A stretch of 64,000 bases of DNA, taken from NCBI GenBank assembly GCA_039707465.1, contig CM077645.1, positions 61,847,850-61,911,849 on the forward strand. Direction: 5' to 3'. The position numbers and the translations under genes were made by a program. Below the pieces are notes generated by a model, which was given only the letters and a program-made list of their open reading frames with translations, had not been told where the DNA came from and made no database searches. Source of the stretch: Rhabdophis nuchalis (taxonomy: Eukaryota; Chordata; Lepidosauria; Squamata; Natricidae). Each line of letters begins with the position of its first letter. The stretch's first letter is position 1. Below, in pieces: positions 37,232 through 52,200 of this stretch.

Positions 37232-40200
37232 GTTTTATTTATAACCCGCTCTCTCTCCCCGAGGGGACTCGAGGCGGGGCACAGGGAATTAAAAAACAGT
37301 TAAAAACAGGCAAAATACAAACATCAAAACAATAAATATAAAATTAAAAGGCAGATTAAATAATTATCCCTGCGCTAAAATCCCCCAATTAATTAAAAAG
37401 AGACTACCCTAGGCCGGCCAAGCGGAAAAGATGTGTATGACCTATGAGTTCTTAGACATGTACTGGAAAACCTAAATTTGTGATGAAGTTTGGCGTATCT
37501 GTTTCACCACATATCTTTGTTGCAGCTCAAGTCAAATTGCAGTTTTTCAGTGTGGCTTCAGCTGCAATACTTTGCAGCAGGGTGGATTTGATTTAAATCA
37601 AGTTGATTTAAATCACGATTTAAATCGTGATTTAAATCACTAGTAAAAAAGCTTGATTTAAATCATAGTTTTCTACATAAAGACTAATTCTTGCTGGTAT
37701 AACTTATAATATGCAAGTAGATGAAGATTTTTAGAATAACAACTTTTCATATTAGTTTTTTTATCCCCAGTTTAATAGGTTAATCATTCATATTTGGACA
37801 ACTTTTCTGTTGTACTTAGGAAGGAGAAAAATAATCATTACCTTAATAATAACAATTTAAATAGATTTATTCAACTGAAACAATAACATTACAGCATATG
37901 TTATTTGCTTAAACAAACATCCATGTTTGTTAACTAATTTGGCTAAACAAAATATATATATTTTAAGAAACTTAGACTTTCATTTTGTAATACTGCTTGT
38001 CTGCTTGCCCCTTCCTCCTCACACTTAGTTTCAATTTCTTCTTGTGCAGATCTATTCCACTCCAACCAATCAGAAAAATATTGTTTCTATTCTATTCACT
38101 GAACTTCTTGAAACTTAGCACTGAAGGGGTTGATTCTGTATTCATAGGTTTGTAGAAGTTAGGATTAAGGTCTTTTTTTCAACTCTGTTCATGTTATAAC
38201 ATTTTTGCTGTGAAGAAGAGGCACGTGATCTCTGCTGAGTCACATTCACTTTTGAGAACTGCAAAAGTAAACCAAGCATCTGTGATAATATCTTGTAGGC
38301 AGAGAAACTGCCCAATAATCTTACAAAAACCTCTGGAAGAGCATGACATTGTGAATGGATTAATGGAATTTATTTACCAAAAAAATTAAACATATACAGC
38401 CTTATTCTACATAATTAAAAAACTAATCTTCATTTCATGATGGAATAACCTTTGGATGGTAATATATTTTTCTCAAAAAGCATTTTATATTTAAAAAATC
38501 CGATTTAAATTAAAAAAATCCGATTTTTTATATTTTTTAAAAAAATAAATCATTGATTTTTATCCACCCTGCTTTGCAGTTAAAAAAACTGTGGTAGGCA
38601 AATGGAAATAAATGCTATTTAACCACAGATTCTAGAGGAACTTTCACAACAATTCACAAGAACATAAGAGATGGACTATCTAGTAGTTCTCTTTTATCAG
38701 TTGCATAAACTCCTTCTTCTAAAACAACACGTGCACTTTGTGTGTAGAAATGTAGTCCAAATCTGTACATCTTGTGCCAAATGCTTATTTGTCTTGAAGT
38801 TTGCTTGTTTGTTTATTTATTTATTACATTTTTATGTAATACTCATCTGCCCTGTAAGGTGACTCTAGGAAGCTTGTTATAAATTAATATCTTATGATTT
38901 AAAGATATTACTATTTTATCCAACAATCATTCTTCAGGTATATTTATAGATAATATGTATATATAAATCAATCAAACTAGATACAAACTGTCTAATGCCA
39001 ATTTGTTTTATATCATCTATTACTTTATGGATTTTGCACCCTCTTTTTTTCAACTTACACTTTCATCATGCACAGGAGAACTGCCGTATCTTGAACTCTG
39101 AAGGGGGGGAAAAAGTGTTATAACTGCTTCATTTTTATACATTTTAACAGCAAACAATAAAACACTGAACCTCCTTACTGTAAACTATATATTTATAGTT
39201 TATTATAAACTATATATAGTATATATAAAACCCAACACGCTACAAGAATAAATCAAGCCAGAGTCTAATAAAAATGAAAAATAAAATATTTTGTTAATAT
39301 TTATATGGACACTACGACCTTCTGAATATTTCATGGTCAAATTTTAATCACACACACACACACGGTACTGAATTAATACTTAAAAAGTAAACTACTAGGG
39401 TTTCATAAATGGTGGCCTTGTTTCATAACCAAATATCCAACTTGTAAAGGACATTTTATCAATTCAGCAGGAAAATTCACAATTGAGTTTGTCCTTAGTT
39501 TTTTGCATCTAGAAGCAGAAAACATGACTAATGTCCAACCATCTAAAGAGCCCAAGGATATATTCCTGAAAAGAATTGAGTAATGCAATTCAATTAAATG
39601 AGAAGTGAGAAACTATGGCCCCTTTATGACTTGTGGACTTCAACTCCCAGAATTCCTAAGCCAGTATGGATAGTTCAGGAATTCTGGGAGTAGAAGTCCA
39701 TAAGTCATAAAAGAGCCATAATTTTCCACCCCTGTATTAAATAAGTTATGATGGGTTTACTGACTGAGATGAAAGCCTAACTCAGTCCAGCACATTATTT
39801 TTACAGAGGCCAGTCAGATGTCTATCGAATCCCAAAACTAGGACCATTCTTCTTGTTTCTAGCATCCTCTATATGGGAGAAAATATGCAGTCGTCATGAA
39901 TAATAGCCACTGGGGTTCAATCTAATCCATTTTCATGGTCATTGCATTTTTCTTCCTTCTCTTCCTACTCTGACAGTACAAAAAAGAAATGATAATATAT
40001 GACTCAACTAATGGAACATAGTATGATTCATTTGACTATCTAATAACATGTTCCTAAATTGGATTATTGGACTATTTTTTTACACATTCACTACTTATCA
40101 AAACCGCAATTATTCAATATTATGCACAATGAAAGCAAAGTGAGCAGAACTGGAATAAATGTTAGTCTTTCAACAACAGAGAAGATAAAGAAATCTAGTA

Positions 40201-43200
40201 AAATCTAAAATCTATTTTGTATTATTTGATTCTTCTAGGTCAAGCTTTCCAAAATACAAGCCAGGGTTGAAGTTACAATTGGGATTGAATACTTTACAAT
40301 GGAAAGCATAATTGTCAAAAAGTCAAGGCCAGAAAGGAAAAGGCCATTGGTTCAAGGTCCCAAGAAAGCATAAATATGGATCTACTTAAAAGCTTCTCAG
40401 TTCTATTTTAATCATTTATTACAATTGCTGTATAAAAATTAATTGTAGTTCTTTTTAAAACATGTTTGGGTTGATATTTATCCTGCCAATAGATATGTAA
40501 ATAACATCTAGCCTACTAATAATGTCTGCAGTTTTTTTTACTGCGTATGGTGTTCTAATAATTACATAACAGCAGTAAACTTATTCAAAAATACACTGAC
40601 ATACAAAACCAAGAGTGAGAAAAATATCTTAGATGGCTGAAATGAACAACAAATTAAAATGATAATCAAAATCAGTAATAAAGATAGACCAGGAAATAGA
40701 GGCCCTTGAAAAGAAATGCAGCCTGAGGAGTAAATGTGCACAAAAACAAAATGGATCAGAAGTTTTTTCATTAAATAATGTTAATCTAAATGAATTTTAG
40801 ATTCAATAGCAAAATAAAATATATGTATTTCTTGGCTTCCACTAGGTGGCACTCTGTGAAAACATTTCTGCGTAGTGACTCTGAAGTACAGTCTTTCCAA
40901 GAAATACATATGATCAAAACTTTTAGGATAGTGATATGAGTATTAGAGTTTTTCTTTTCTCTGTTGTTCATTTATGTATAAATCTAACGTAAATAAAATC
41001 CCACATTAATAATAGCACATAAACATAGTTTATGTCTGGATCCAAATATTCCATATTCAATCCAGACAGACTGAAACAAAGTAATCTGCCAATAGATCTG
41101 GTTCACTTCCTGGCCCAAGGAGAGCATCAAGGTCAACAATATCCTACATAGGTCCAGAAGTGTTGGAGACATCCTGATCTCTGGGTGAATGCTATTCCAT
41201 TCCAAATGACATAGCTAGTTTAATGTAAAAAATGTTTCTGTACAAACATAGAATACCTAAAAAAAAATTTTTTTTTTTAAAAATGTGTACTCAAGTGTCA
41301 TTCTTACAATTCTAATAATGTTTTCTTGTACTCAGACACCATTTTACTGCTCATGTCACACACAGATGCTCTACCCACATAGCAGTGTTTCTTGAAGAAT
41401 CTATGCTACTTTCTAGGGAAAGTAAATTCTGAACATTTGATGCCCATCTGAGTGCTCAAACTCAGAGGACTCTGGCTATCACCTGTCAAGCATGTACATG
41501 AAAGTGAGCGTGAAGAGCTCTGTGGGACAGGGATCCCTGCACACATAGTTATTAATGAAATGGAAAGTTAAATAGCACTGTCCATGGCTCACATTTTTTC
41601 AAAGCTTTAAGGAAGCAAGAAGTTGAGAAATATGAAGCATCTGGACCATTGCATCAGCTGTTTATAAAAACAACAGAAGCTAAGCTACAAACCAAGTGAA
41701 TTGGTTTCAAAATTGAGCTTCCAATTCATTACCTCTCCAAGGCTCTGTCTTTCTTGTCTCTCTTCGTAGGCAGAAGTGTAGAAAGGTTCGTAAGTAATTA
41801 GATCTGGACGCTCAATGTCATAGATTGCCTTGACTTTGGGAATGGCTGCTAAATCCTTATAATCAAGAATCTCATTGTCTACTTTTGCCTTAAAAATAAA
41901 AGAAAACAGGTAAACACAAATCTGTAGATTCACTTGAAAAACATCCAGTTCTAAATTCTGCTTATAAGAAAAACAAATGCAGTTTTAAAAAACACCAAAA
42001 CCACCATCTCTTTTTCTCTTTCACTCCCCAAATTAGTTTTCAATCAAATGGCCATTTTTTATTACATTAAGTCTGGATTTGATGATCATCAATTCATCAA
42101 AGAAGTGTAGAAAAAAACCCAGCAACCAGAGGGTAGAAAAGTGGCAATTTCTGAACACGATAACTTCTCTTCAAAGTATACTTTGTAGGTTGAAATTGGT
42201 GATCCACTTCGATCACAGAACATGTGAGGAGAAAAGCACAGTTCATGACTCAGTGAATTTAAAATGCTAAGCAAATGTGATTTATTTATTGACAAAATAA
42301 CTATGGCTTACTATGAGCTGCATCCAGGCATTAGTATCATGTAAATTGATTAATTATGAGCCCGATAAGAACAGTACTAGGGGACCATATTGAGCTGTCA
42401 CTCTTCACATACTCATGTTGATGGCCCACAGCATTTTCTATTTTGCCAACTTCAAAAAACATCACATCACATTCAGACCAAACAAAAATGTGACATTTCC
42501 AAGTTTTATTTTGTTTGTCAGCCACTCATTAGGGGATAGAATGATTTCCTTAAATTACAGCTTTGTGATATATATAGCCCTTAACTTACAACTGTCATGA
42601 AGTCTGCCCATTACAACTGTAAAGTTGTGATGGTCATACAGCATGTGGCCAACACAATTTGCAACTTTTTTGGCAGTTGTTAAGTGAATAAAAGTTGCAA
42701 ATTAAGCAAATCATCAGTTGTTAAAGGAACATTGTTTATTATGGTATATTTTTGTCAAAAAACAGAAGTAAATGCTGGGTTTCCGCAAAAAAATCTGGTT
42801 CTGTGAAAATGGGACACTGCAAACAGCCATAAATGCAGGCTGGCTGCCAACATCCAAAATGCAGTCACACCGAAGGGCAGTGGCTGTCAGAGCCTCGGAA
42901 CTGAGCCATAAGTACTGTTGGGAGAGTTGGTCATAACTTTAAGTCTCTAAGTGACTAGCTGTAAGTTAAATTCCACCTATATTATTGACAACACCCAAAT
43001 AACAAATCACAACTTTACTACGTTTTGTTTTTTTTAAAGACACATCATTTTGGCACATTTTAAAAAAAATCTAATTGATAAAAAGGAATTAACATGAGGA
43101 AATAATTCTGATTTCTCAGGTAACGAACTATTTGCTTTTCTTCATGAATGATAGTACATCTAAATAAGTACATCTCTAAAAATATAGCACTAAATTAAAA

Positions 43201-46200
43201 GGTAATTAATAAAACATTTCATGAAAGTATACGTACATAGATTGTGTGTCCTGGTGAACCAGGGATACTGGATCCAGGCCTTGAATAAATACTCTCTGAG
43301 GATGTCCGGGTAGGCTGTAAGAGGGGAAAAAACACTGTAAAACATGGTTGGGTTAGATATCCTGTTTGAAACATTCAACACTAAGCTTATTTTCAAAAGA
43401 TCATTTTTTTCTTAAAGTAAAATTCAGCGAAAACCTTTTTGCCTTTGAAGCAGATTGGATTTATCTTTATAGAGAAGTTACACAGCATTATGGACTGGAA
43501 GAGTTTTTCATGCTAAGTCCTATACAAGGAGAACTAAAAAACACCAAAGTTTTAGAAGACAATTACTGCCTACTCCTGAAAGTCTTCAGAACAACCAGTA
43601 CAGCCCAATACTTTAGGGTGGGGATGGAATTCTCTAACTGCTCAGAGGGAGGAAGACAGGAACAACTAGATGGTGTATTTCATCTCCTTATTTTGTGGCA
43701 TCATTTAAAGGTCTACTTAGTTCAAATTAAATATACAGGTTGTGCCGTGGCCACCTTATTCTAGTTTTATCTGTTTCATTGAGATATATCAATGATCAAT
43801 GAAAGAAGCAGATTAGGCAAAAATTTCAAATTGTAACAAAGTTGAATTCTTGGTTTTTAATAGTATTATGGTGGCTCAATAAATTCAGGGTACAAAATTC
43901 ATAAGTTTGCCTAAGAGTTGCCTCACTTCACAAGAAGCATAAAGTGAGCAATGCTCCCATATCTCCCATTATTGGTCTGTTCCTTTCACCAAACATGAAT
44001 TTTCTATTTGTAAACTCTCATATTTTCCAGAGTGTGTGGTCAAAAAATATGGGAATTTACCTTCAATGCATTTGGATGGTATCAGCTTGGGGAAGGCTGC
44101 TCATAAGATTCCTCAACCGCATCACAAACCACAACTTTACTAAGGTTTTTTCTTTTTTTTAAAAACACATCATTTTGGCACATTTTTTAAAAAAACTAAT
44201 TGATAAAAAGGAATTAACATGAGGAAATAATTCTGATTTCTCAGGTAATGAACCCCAATACTTTCATTCAGAACTGGAATTTATATTTACAGATTTTATA
44301 GTTAAAATCAGGTCATAAACTGAAAATTATAGATTCATTTAAAACTGCACATGAACTGAGAGACAGGAAGGTATTACAAGACAGGATAACATTTGCCAAG
44401 ATTGTCCCATGTTCCTGAATTATGTTTCAGGAACATACAAATACAACACACAAAACACAGAGGGGAAAAAATCCATTAAGAAAAATAAAACTAAAAGCTT
44501 GTATTTTATTGCAGCAAAATAAAATAAAATCCTGGCAATATGCCTGAGCTTTGTTTTTCTTTAAAAAGCACACACAAATATATTCAACTGAAAAACAATT
44601 GTTAAAGAAAAGAAATGAGCATGCATAAATATGATTAAAAAGAATTGCAAAATATTCAGATTATCTGAACAGGAGGAAGATTTATCTTCCACAGAACGAA
44701 GTACTTGCTAATCAACTTCATACTAGGAGCTCTGCTGACTAGATTCAAGATTTAAAAATTTCTTACCTGATGAAGGAATATAACAATTTAATTGGGTATC
44801 TGAACCAATTTAAGTTCTTTTAGGAGCAGGACCCCATTGTATTTAAACAACACATTATCTTTTGCTAATTATATGGATCTGCAGGTTTCATTAACCCCTC
44901 TCTGCTGTTGCCTAGTATTATTATTGGTGGGAAAGGGGTAGCCTTCTTTCATTCCAAGTAACTCCAACCATGGAGCCAATGTGGCAATACCACCGAGGTC
45001 AAATGAAGCCAATGCTCTCTTTTCCACTGAAACAGACAGATGGGATGAGAATGTCCACACTGCAAATCCAGCTTGACCACCAAATCTCTCATCTAAATTC
45101 AGAGCGAAACACCAGGGTTGTTTATTTGCCTCACAGTGCAGTAGAATCTAACAGAGCTGGATAGGGAAGACTACAAATCATCAACCAATCTCCTTGCTAA
45201 TATATACACATTCCCTCCCTCAGCAAATGATCTTTCAAGGTCCAAGGAATAATCAGAATAAGTGCTTGCCTTTTTTTTCCTGCTTGAACCAAACACCATT
45301 TATAATTAAACTCTTGAACTTTTCTTTGTCTCTCACTGGCTAGAAACCAAAGATCAAGATTTGGGAAAGCAAACATTATTCATTCCAGACATTACTGTGG
45401 AAATATTTGCAAAGAGATAGGCAGTAAGTACATTTTCCTTATTTTGTAAAAGATAACAGATCTCCCAATTTTGGGGAGGGAAAGCCAATCCCCAATTTCA
45501 GCAAATTGCTGTTTAGTTCCTTTTTCTTTTAAAAAAAATGGTGTAAAAAGCAAAAGAACAAGTTATTCTTGCATAATAGTCTATAACAAAGAACAAGATG
45601 ATCTTCAGAGGCATAAGCCAGTAATGAGAGACAAAATGAACATGCCATAAAATATATCAAAAACATGTTTGTTTTTGTAAAGCAAGAATTTTTTTTTAAA
45701 AAAAATTGCTATTGTGTCATATTTTAGATATTTTGCAAACAAATATTTGGTGCTTGTTGTAATAATGGTATAGGGTTATGCTTTTCATTTGCTTTGCAAC
45801 TAACTCCCCCACCACCAATTATCACAATAAATTTTGTCTGCTGATGAATTTTCTATTATTTGACCTGTAATTAAACAACTATTTGAGTCTTATGTCAGTC
45901 ATATTTTTGGTTTGACTTATTTAGGTATTCAGAAGAAAACTTTCAGATTTATCAATAAATTTCTATTTGCAAAGTTTTAAAAACTATTTCTGCTCTGTGT
46001 AAAATTTGTGGTTGCTTATTTTAATGACCTCTTCCTAAAATGTTAACTCTTATATTCATTCAAATACTCAGCTTCAGCTAGAAAGTCATTTCTTTTAGTC
46101 AAACTTGTACAATGTTCTTTTAATTGTTTCCCCCCAAGTATTTTCAAAAAAACCTAAACTTTAAAACTTTAAATGTCCCTTAGGGGAAATCAAGATATTC

Positions 46201-49200
46201 AGGCAGATCACATGAGCACAAAGATTTATACAAGGTTAAGCTCTCTACAACAATCTGAACTACTAAAAATGAAAGAAAATAAGTGAGAGTTAAGAAGGAA
46301 TTCAAGGTGGGCTAGACTTAGATCTCTTGTGGGTATGCAGGGATGATGCGTTTGACTCCACCCTCAGGTTCCGTCTGGTCATCTCCTACAATGTCATTTA
46401 TACCCTATGGGGAAAATTCTGATCATTGGGTCAAGGGGACACTGTGACAGTCATGTTTTTTAGCACTGTTCTAACTTCAAATGGTAGTTTAAAAAATGGT
46501 GTAAGTTGAGAATTATCTATACTTGCTAATACTTTATATCTTTATTCCATTTGTTGTCATGATTTTGGTTTCTCTTCTCACAATATTTCATTTTTATACA
46601 AAAGAACCCCCAAATTTCTTTTACATATTAGGATAAATTCATTTCTATACCTATATTCCATATCTATGGCATGGATCCAATTTCTGAGCCATGGCCATGT
46701 GATGGACTGTCCAGCATGCACGTGGAGCTCAACCTGAGCAGCCAGCGGGCCGATGGGCACCCTTGCCTGCCTGCTGCTCATGCAAGTTGAGCTGTGTGAA
46801 GGTACACTGGCCGACCATGTGTGTATATGTCCTGGTTCTGCTCTTCCCCCACAGCCAGGCTGCCAGGTCTCAAAGGTTGGAGATTGCTGATCTATGGGAA
46901 GGTTCAAGGCAATATACAAGGCTTTCTTTTCACCTCCAGGCTCCCCTTCCCCCCACCATCTTTTGTGCCACTGAGTCAGTAGTAACTTCTAGCTACTGCT
47001 TGGACAAGTACAAACAATTTTCTGGGTAATACTTTAGCAGGAGTTTACCACTGCCTATCTTCCTAGGGCTGAAACAGAGTGACTGGCTCAGTAACCTAAT
47101 TGGATTAATATTAGAGAATGCCTAAAATTCACAGTCTCTTGGCCTCTCACCTGGTGCCTTTAACTATTACCTGCGGGACCGCCTCCTACCACATACCTCC
47201 CTTCGACCTGTCCGCTCCCACAGAGAGGGCCTCCTCAGGGTACCGTCTGCTGGACAATGACGGCTTGCGACCCAGGGGGAGAGCCTTTTCTGTGGCAGGC
47301 CCTGTCCTCTGAAACGACCTGCCCCCCGACCTCCGCACTATCACGGACCTTCTCGTCTTCCATCGAACTTTAAAAACACACCTATTCCATGTCGCTGGCT
47401 TAGCATAGCTTTTATGATAGTCCCAATTATAATAATTTTAACTGTTTTTAAGTATACGTTTTAGCACAGACCCATTGTATTTAATGTATTTTTAACTTTT
47501 ATATTATTATTGTGTTTATTACTTTTTATCCTTTCTGTGCACTGCCCTTTTGGGAGATAGGGTGGTATAAAAATCTGATTAAATAAATAAATAAATTACA
47601 CTACATTGTCCTCCTCTTTTCATCTTTATAATAACATAAAGGGGAGCTGACTAATCCAAATATTTTAATTCCATGGTGAAACGAGAAAGTGTATCTGAGT
47701 TTCTCAACTTTTAATCCAACATCTAAATTAGTATACCACACTGACACAACATTTTGTTAATTGTTGCATTTAAAAGTTGGCATATATTACCCCAAGAAAC
47801 GCACCTCCTTTGTTAATTAAAAAAAATTGGTTCATATCTCAATAATCAGCACTTCTGTTTTACTCTGACACTGATTTTGCCATGCACAGATTGTAATTGA
47901 CACAGATAATCTTTGAAAAATTAAAACAAAGTAACACTGGAGCCATCCACATCCTTCCGTGAGAGTGATGTGATGCTGTCCATCTCTGAACTGCAGATGT
48001 TCAAGTCATGCTCTGGAGAATTATATAGGGCAACTTCCCTGTATCAATAATAATTCCTTGAACATCAAACCAACTGGATGCACTACTAATAGATATAAGG
48101 ACATTGATCCAGCACAGTTTACAGTACCTGCCTTAACGTTTTGATGGTGTTCAGTATACAAGATGGTGAAAACAGCTGGAGAAGAAGGAATAGCTTGGTT
48201 TGTGTTTGCAATTATACTGCATTTATATAGAATTACCATGTAACCGGCCCAAAGAACAGCTTCTTAAATACAGAAGAGTGTGACTCATACAAGCAAAAGT
48301 ATACGCTTAGAATACAGTTACTTTTTAGATAGCAGGAACATCCATCACTTCAAGGGCTATATCAGCTTTATATGACACAAAGATTACAATGGGAGAGAGC
48401 AAAAATCTTTCTGAGGCAGTTTGATGGGATTTTAATTATGAGAAGGATGTAAGACATTTGCCCTTTTAATCATCTCTAATTATATTATTTTTACTTTAAA
48501 AAAATATTAGGGCCTACCCACTCTGGAATAACTTCTGGGGACCACAAAAAGAAAATTAGCAAGGCCACTTTGTTGTTTTAGAGAGGTACTGGTTTACAGA
48601 AGCAATCTGATGGCATCTTTTTGATATAAGTAGCTTGCATTTGTCCATAATGCTAGGATATAACTGATCTTTATGAAGATGTACAGATAATCCTTGACTT
48701 ACAACCACAATTTCTATTGCTAAGTGAGATATTTACTAAGTGAGTTTTGCTCCATTTTAACACCTTCCTTGCCACAGTTGTTTAGTGAATCCCCATTGAT
48801 TTTGCTTGTCAAGCAAAAGGGACCCTGCAACTGTCATAAATATGAGTCAGTTGCCCATTGTCTGAGTTTTGATCATGTGATTGCAGGGATGCTGCAATGA
48901 TCATAAATGTGGAAAACAACAATAAATCACTTTTTAAAGTGCCTCTGTAACTCCCTAATGAACTGTTATAAGTCGAGGACTATACAACAGTGAGACATTA
49001 GCCTGCATATTCTTGCTTCCTCTACCAATTAACCTCTGTGAAAATTAGAAAATGTTGACCTTCTTTAAATTTAACTTGCTTTAGGATAGAGTTAAAAAAA
49101 CATTTCCATACACAAAATTGTAATTTTTAAAAATATCTGTGGAGATTCCACAGAACCAAAGACAGAACCAAATGAAGTGAAATATCTTCCTAAAAAACAA

Positions 49201-52200
49201 AAGTCCATTTGCTTTTTGGAAAAGCAGCTTTGAGGTAATTTTTTAAAAGATGAAAACCTAATTTAGGATTTGGTGTGGGTTATTTTGATGATAGAATGGT
49301 AGGACTGCCCAGGTCCTAATAAGAATCACATTATGACGAGATTGGTGGAAAATAAATAGATAAATAAAATATAGATGAGACAGACAGACAGGCAGTTAGA
49401 TTAGATAGATAGATTAGATAATAGTAAGTTGGTTGGTTGGTTGGTTGGTTGGATGATAGATAATATGTTTTTAATTAATCTAAAAAAGCAATTAAAGATT
49501 CTGCAGCTATATTTGAGAGGAAGAGAAGGGACCTGAGACTAGGTGTTGTTTCATCTTGTCACTGAATGTTAACTATAATTTAAATATTACATATAACAAA
49601 GCTACTGTATTATGCACAACATAAGCATCATTAATTTATTATGCTCAGAGTAAAACTGCACAAGAGTCATATTCAAAAACCACCGTAAAGAAATGATAGG
49701 TTGTAGGAAAGGAATAGAAATATATATTTTAAAACTTTGTTTATGTATATAAATGGTTCATGAATAAAAGGTTACACATTTCATTTACAGGTTCTACTGC
49801 TACAATCAAACTTGAACTTTCCTTTGAATTTTACTTTTTGAAAATATACAAAATCCATCAAGGAACTTTTGACATTCTGTTTAATTCTTATTGCATTACT
49901 TAACTTTTAAAATTTACACCCGTATTAATTTAATGAATTATGAAATGAATCAAAATAATCCACGTTAGTTTTTTGCTTATACAGGTAGTCTTTGACTTGC
50001 GACCACAATTAAGCCCAACATTTCTGTTTTGCCCCATTTTACCACCTTTCTTGCCACAGTTGTTAAGTGAATCACTGCAGTTGTTAAGTTAGTAACGCTG
50101 TTAAGTAAATCTGGTTTCCCCATTGATTTGCTTGTCAAAAGGTCACAAAAGGTAACCACATGACCTTGGGACACTATAACCGTCATAAATATGGGTCTGT
50201 TGCCAAGTGTCTGAATTTTGATCCTGTGACCATTGGGATGCTGCAACAATCATAAGTGTGAAAAATAGTTATGAGTCACCTTTCTCAGTGCTGTTGTAAC
50301 TTTGAACAGTAATTAACAAATTATTATAAGTCAGGGACTACCTATATAAAAAAACAACATTTTGTCCTGAAATTTAAGGTTGAAATTTCCAGTCAAGAGA
50401 CCCTTCTAAGTAATTAAAGTTATAAATCAAATCAAACAAACCACTTCATGAACTCCATATTACTCAGGTTCCCAGGTCTATTTGCAAACCCATGTTTTTC
50501 AGCTTTTCAAGTTCCTTTTATAAGACATTAAACATTGAGAACCTTTGTTAGAGAAGGTTACAAGCTAAAATTAATATCAAGAAATTGTAAATATTCAATC
50601 TCAAGAAGTAGTAGCATGCATCTATTTATCACATAACAGCAAATAGATGCTTTGAAGACATAACTCAGTGAAAAATTGTTCTCTATTGCATATAAAACCT
50701 TTCTGAGAGTACATATTAAAATAAAAGTAACAATTTTAAATAACGCCATATATTTGATTTGAACAGCAACTAAATAAAATGGGCATGCAACATGTATATA
50801 TTTTCCATGCTATCGTGGTTACACAAAAATACATACAACTGCAAACAAATATACAGAACTGTTTAATTTGTGCACAAAATCTACAACACTTGAATAAAAC
50901 ACTGTCAAGTAATTGGGCCTAAATACATTGCTTACTTAGTGTTAACAAAATGTAAACTGAGTATGTAAACTGAGTCAACCTTGAAAACTGGGAGTTTAAA
51001 CTGTGGAGAAGCAATGCATAAATAAGTATGTAAATAGATAAAAATAGAACACATGAATGGAACTTTGATATTTAAGCATAGGAATGCCTTTTTCATCACT
51101 AACTAGACTCATTGAAAATGAAAATAAAGAGTGCCTATATTGATTTCAACCATCTTCTGAAAGACAGTAAAATGGAAGAGAAATCTTAAATATTATCTGG
51201 GCTGCACTATTTACATATAATGTATTTGTGTAAATCAGGGACTGAAGAATGTCGTTTCTACCCAAAGATGATCTAATAATTTGATCTGATGATTTATTTT
51301 TCTTTTTAAATATCTTCCAGAATTCAAAGGACTGTTCACTTACATGCAAAGTAAAATGATTTCCACTGATACTTTGTCTCTTTAACAACTAACATATTAG
51401 TATATAAATATCATAATGCAGCATTATAGTTTCTTTAGCATCCTCATTTCCTTTCTTGCAATCTATGTAAACATATAGACCAGGTAGTGACATTTACTTG
51501 TGAAAATTAAAAATCAAGAGTGCATCATGTGATTAAAAAAGTAAAAGTAAGAGTAGTGAAAGATGTGGAAGCAGCAGCTGAAAATTTGAGTGCAGAAAGA
51601 AGTAACACAACTGCAAACCTCTGAAGAGTAAGGCCTGCGAAGAACCAAACTTTTTGGATAAAAGAAATCAGATGTGGAATGCTGTTATAAAACACAAACA
51701 ACAAGGAAAAGTGAAAAAAGAAGAAAGGTTTCCTAAACATATATATTAAAGAGAAGTTCCTCCCTTTCCATAAAAAATGTCTCCTTATAATCATTGTGCA
51801 TGACAGCAGTTAGAGAAACAGTTAATCCCCACCCAAAAAAAATTGATTATGGGCCATGTTAGAAAACAATAAACATTCCCCACAGTTTTATACCTGATTG
51901 CTTTATTTCCTGCTTTTCCTGGCATCCATAACTTTCTATGGAAATCTCCCAAGAGGAACAGATCTTAAATAATTATTGTTTTTATGGACTCCACCTAAAA
52001 TCTAACCCAGCAGGAACTCTTGATAATAAGGAGCTTGCAGTCCAAGATCTGCTGTAGACAAAATCCTGTATAATGTACTGATGATTGCTGAAGCTATTTC
52101 AACAAGTAATTCTGGTGATACGTATTTTGATTGTCAGGTGAAATACAATGAGGACAGTCTCTGCAGAGCTATACACTTTTTGGAACTACTGAAATAGAGT

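Noticed and set aside
43366..43764. 132-codon open frame on the plus strand
   Set aside because: Long for chance, but no recognisable domain and no splice partner; it lies in an intron antisense to ABLIM1.
51525..51794. 89-codon minus-strand frame with Phe-rich start, possible membrane protein
   Set aside because: Low complexity from AT-rich DNA; no splice or homology support.
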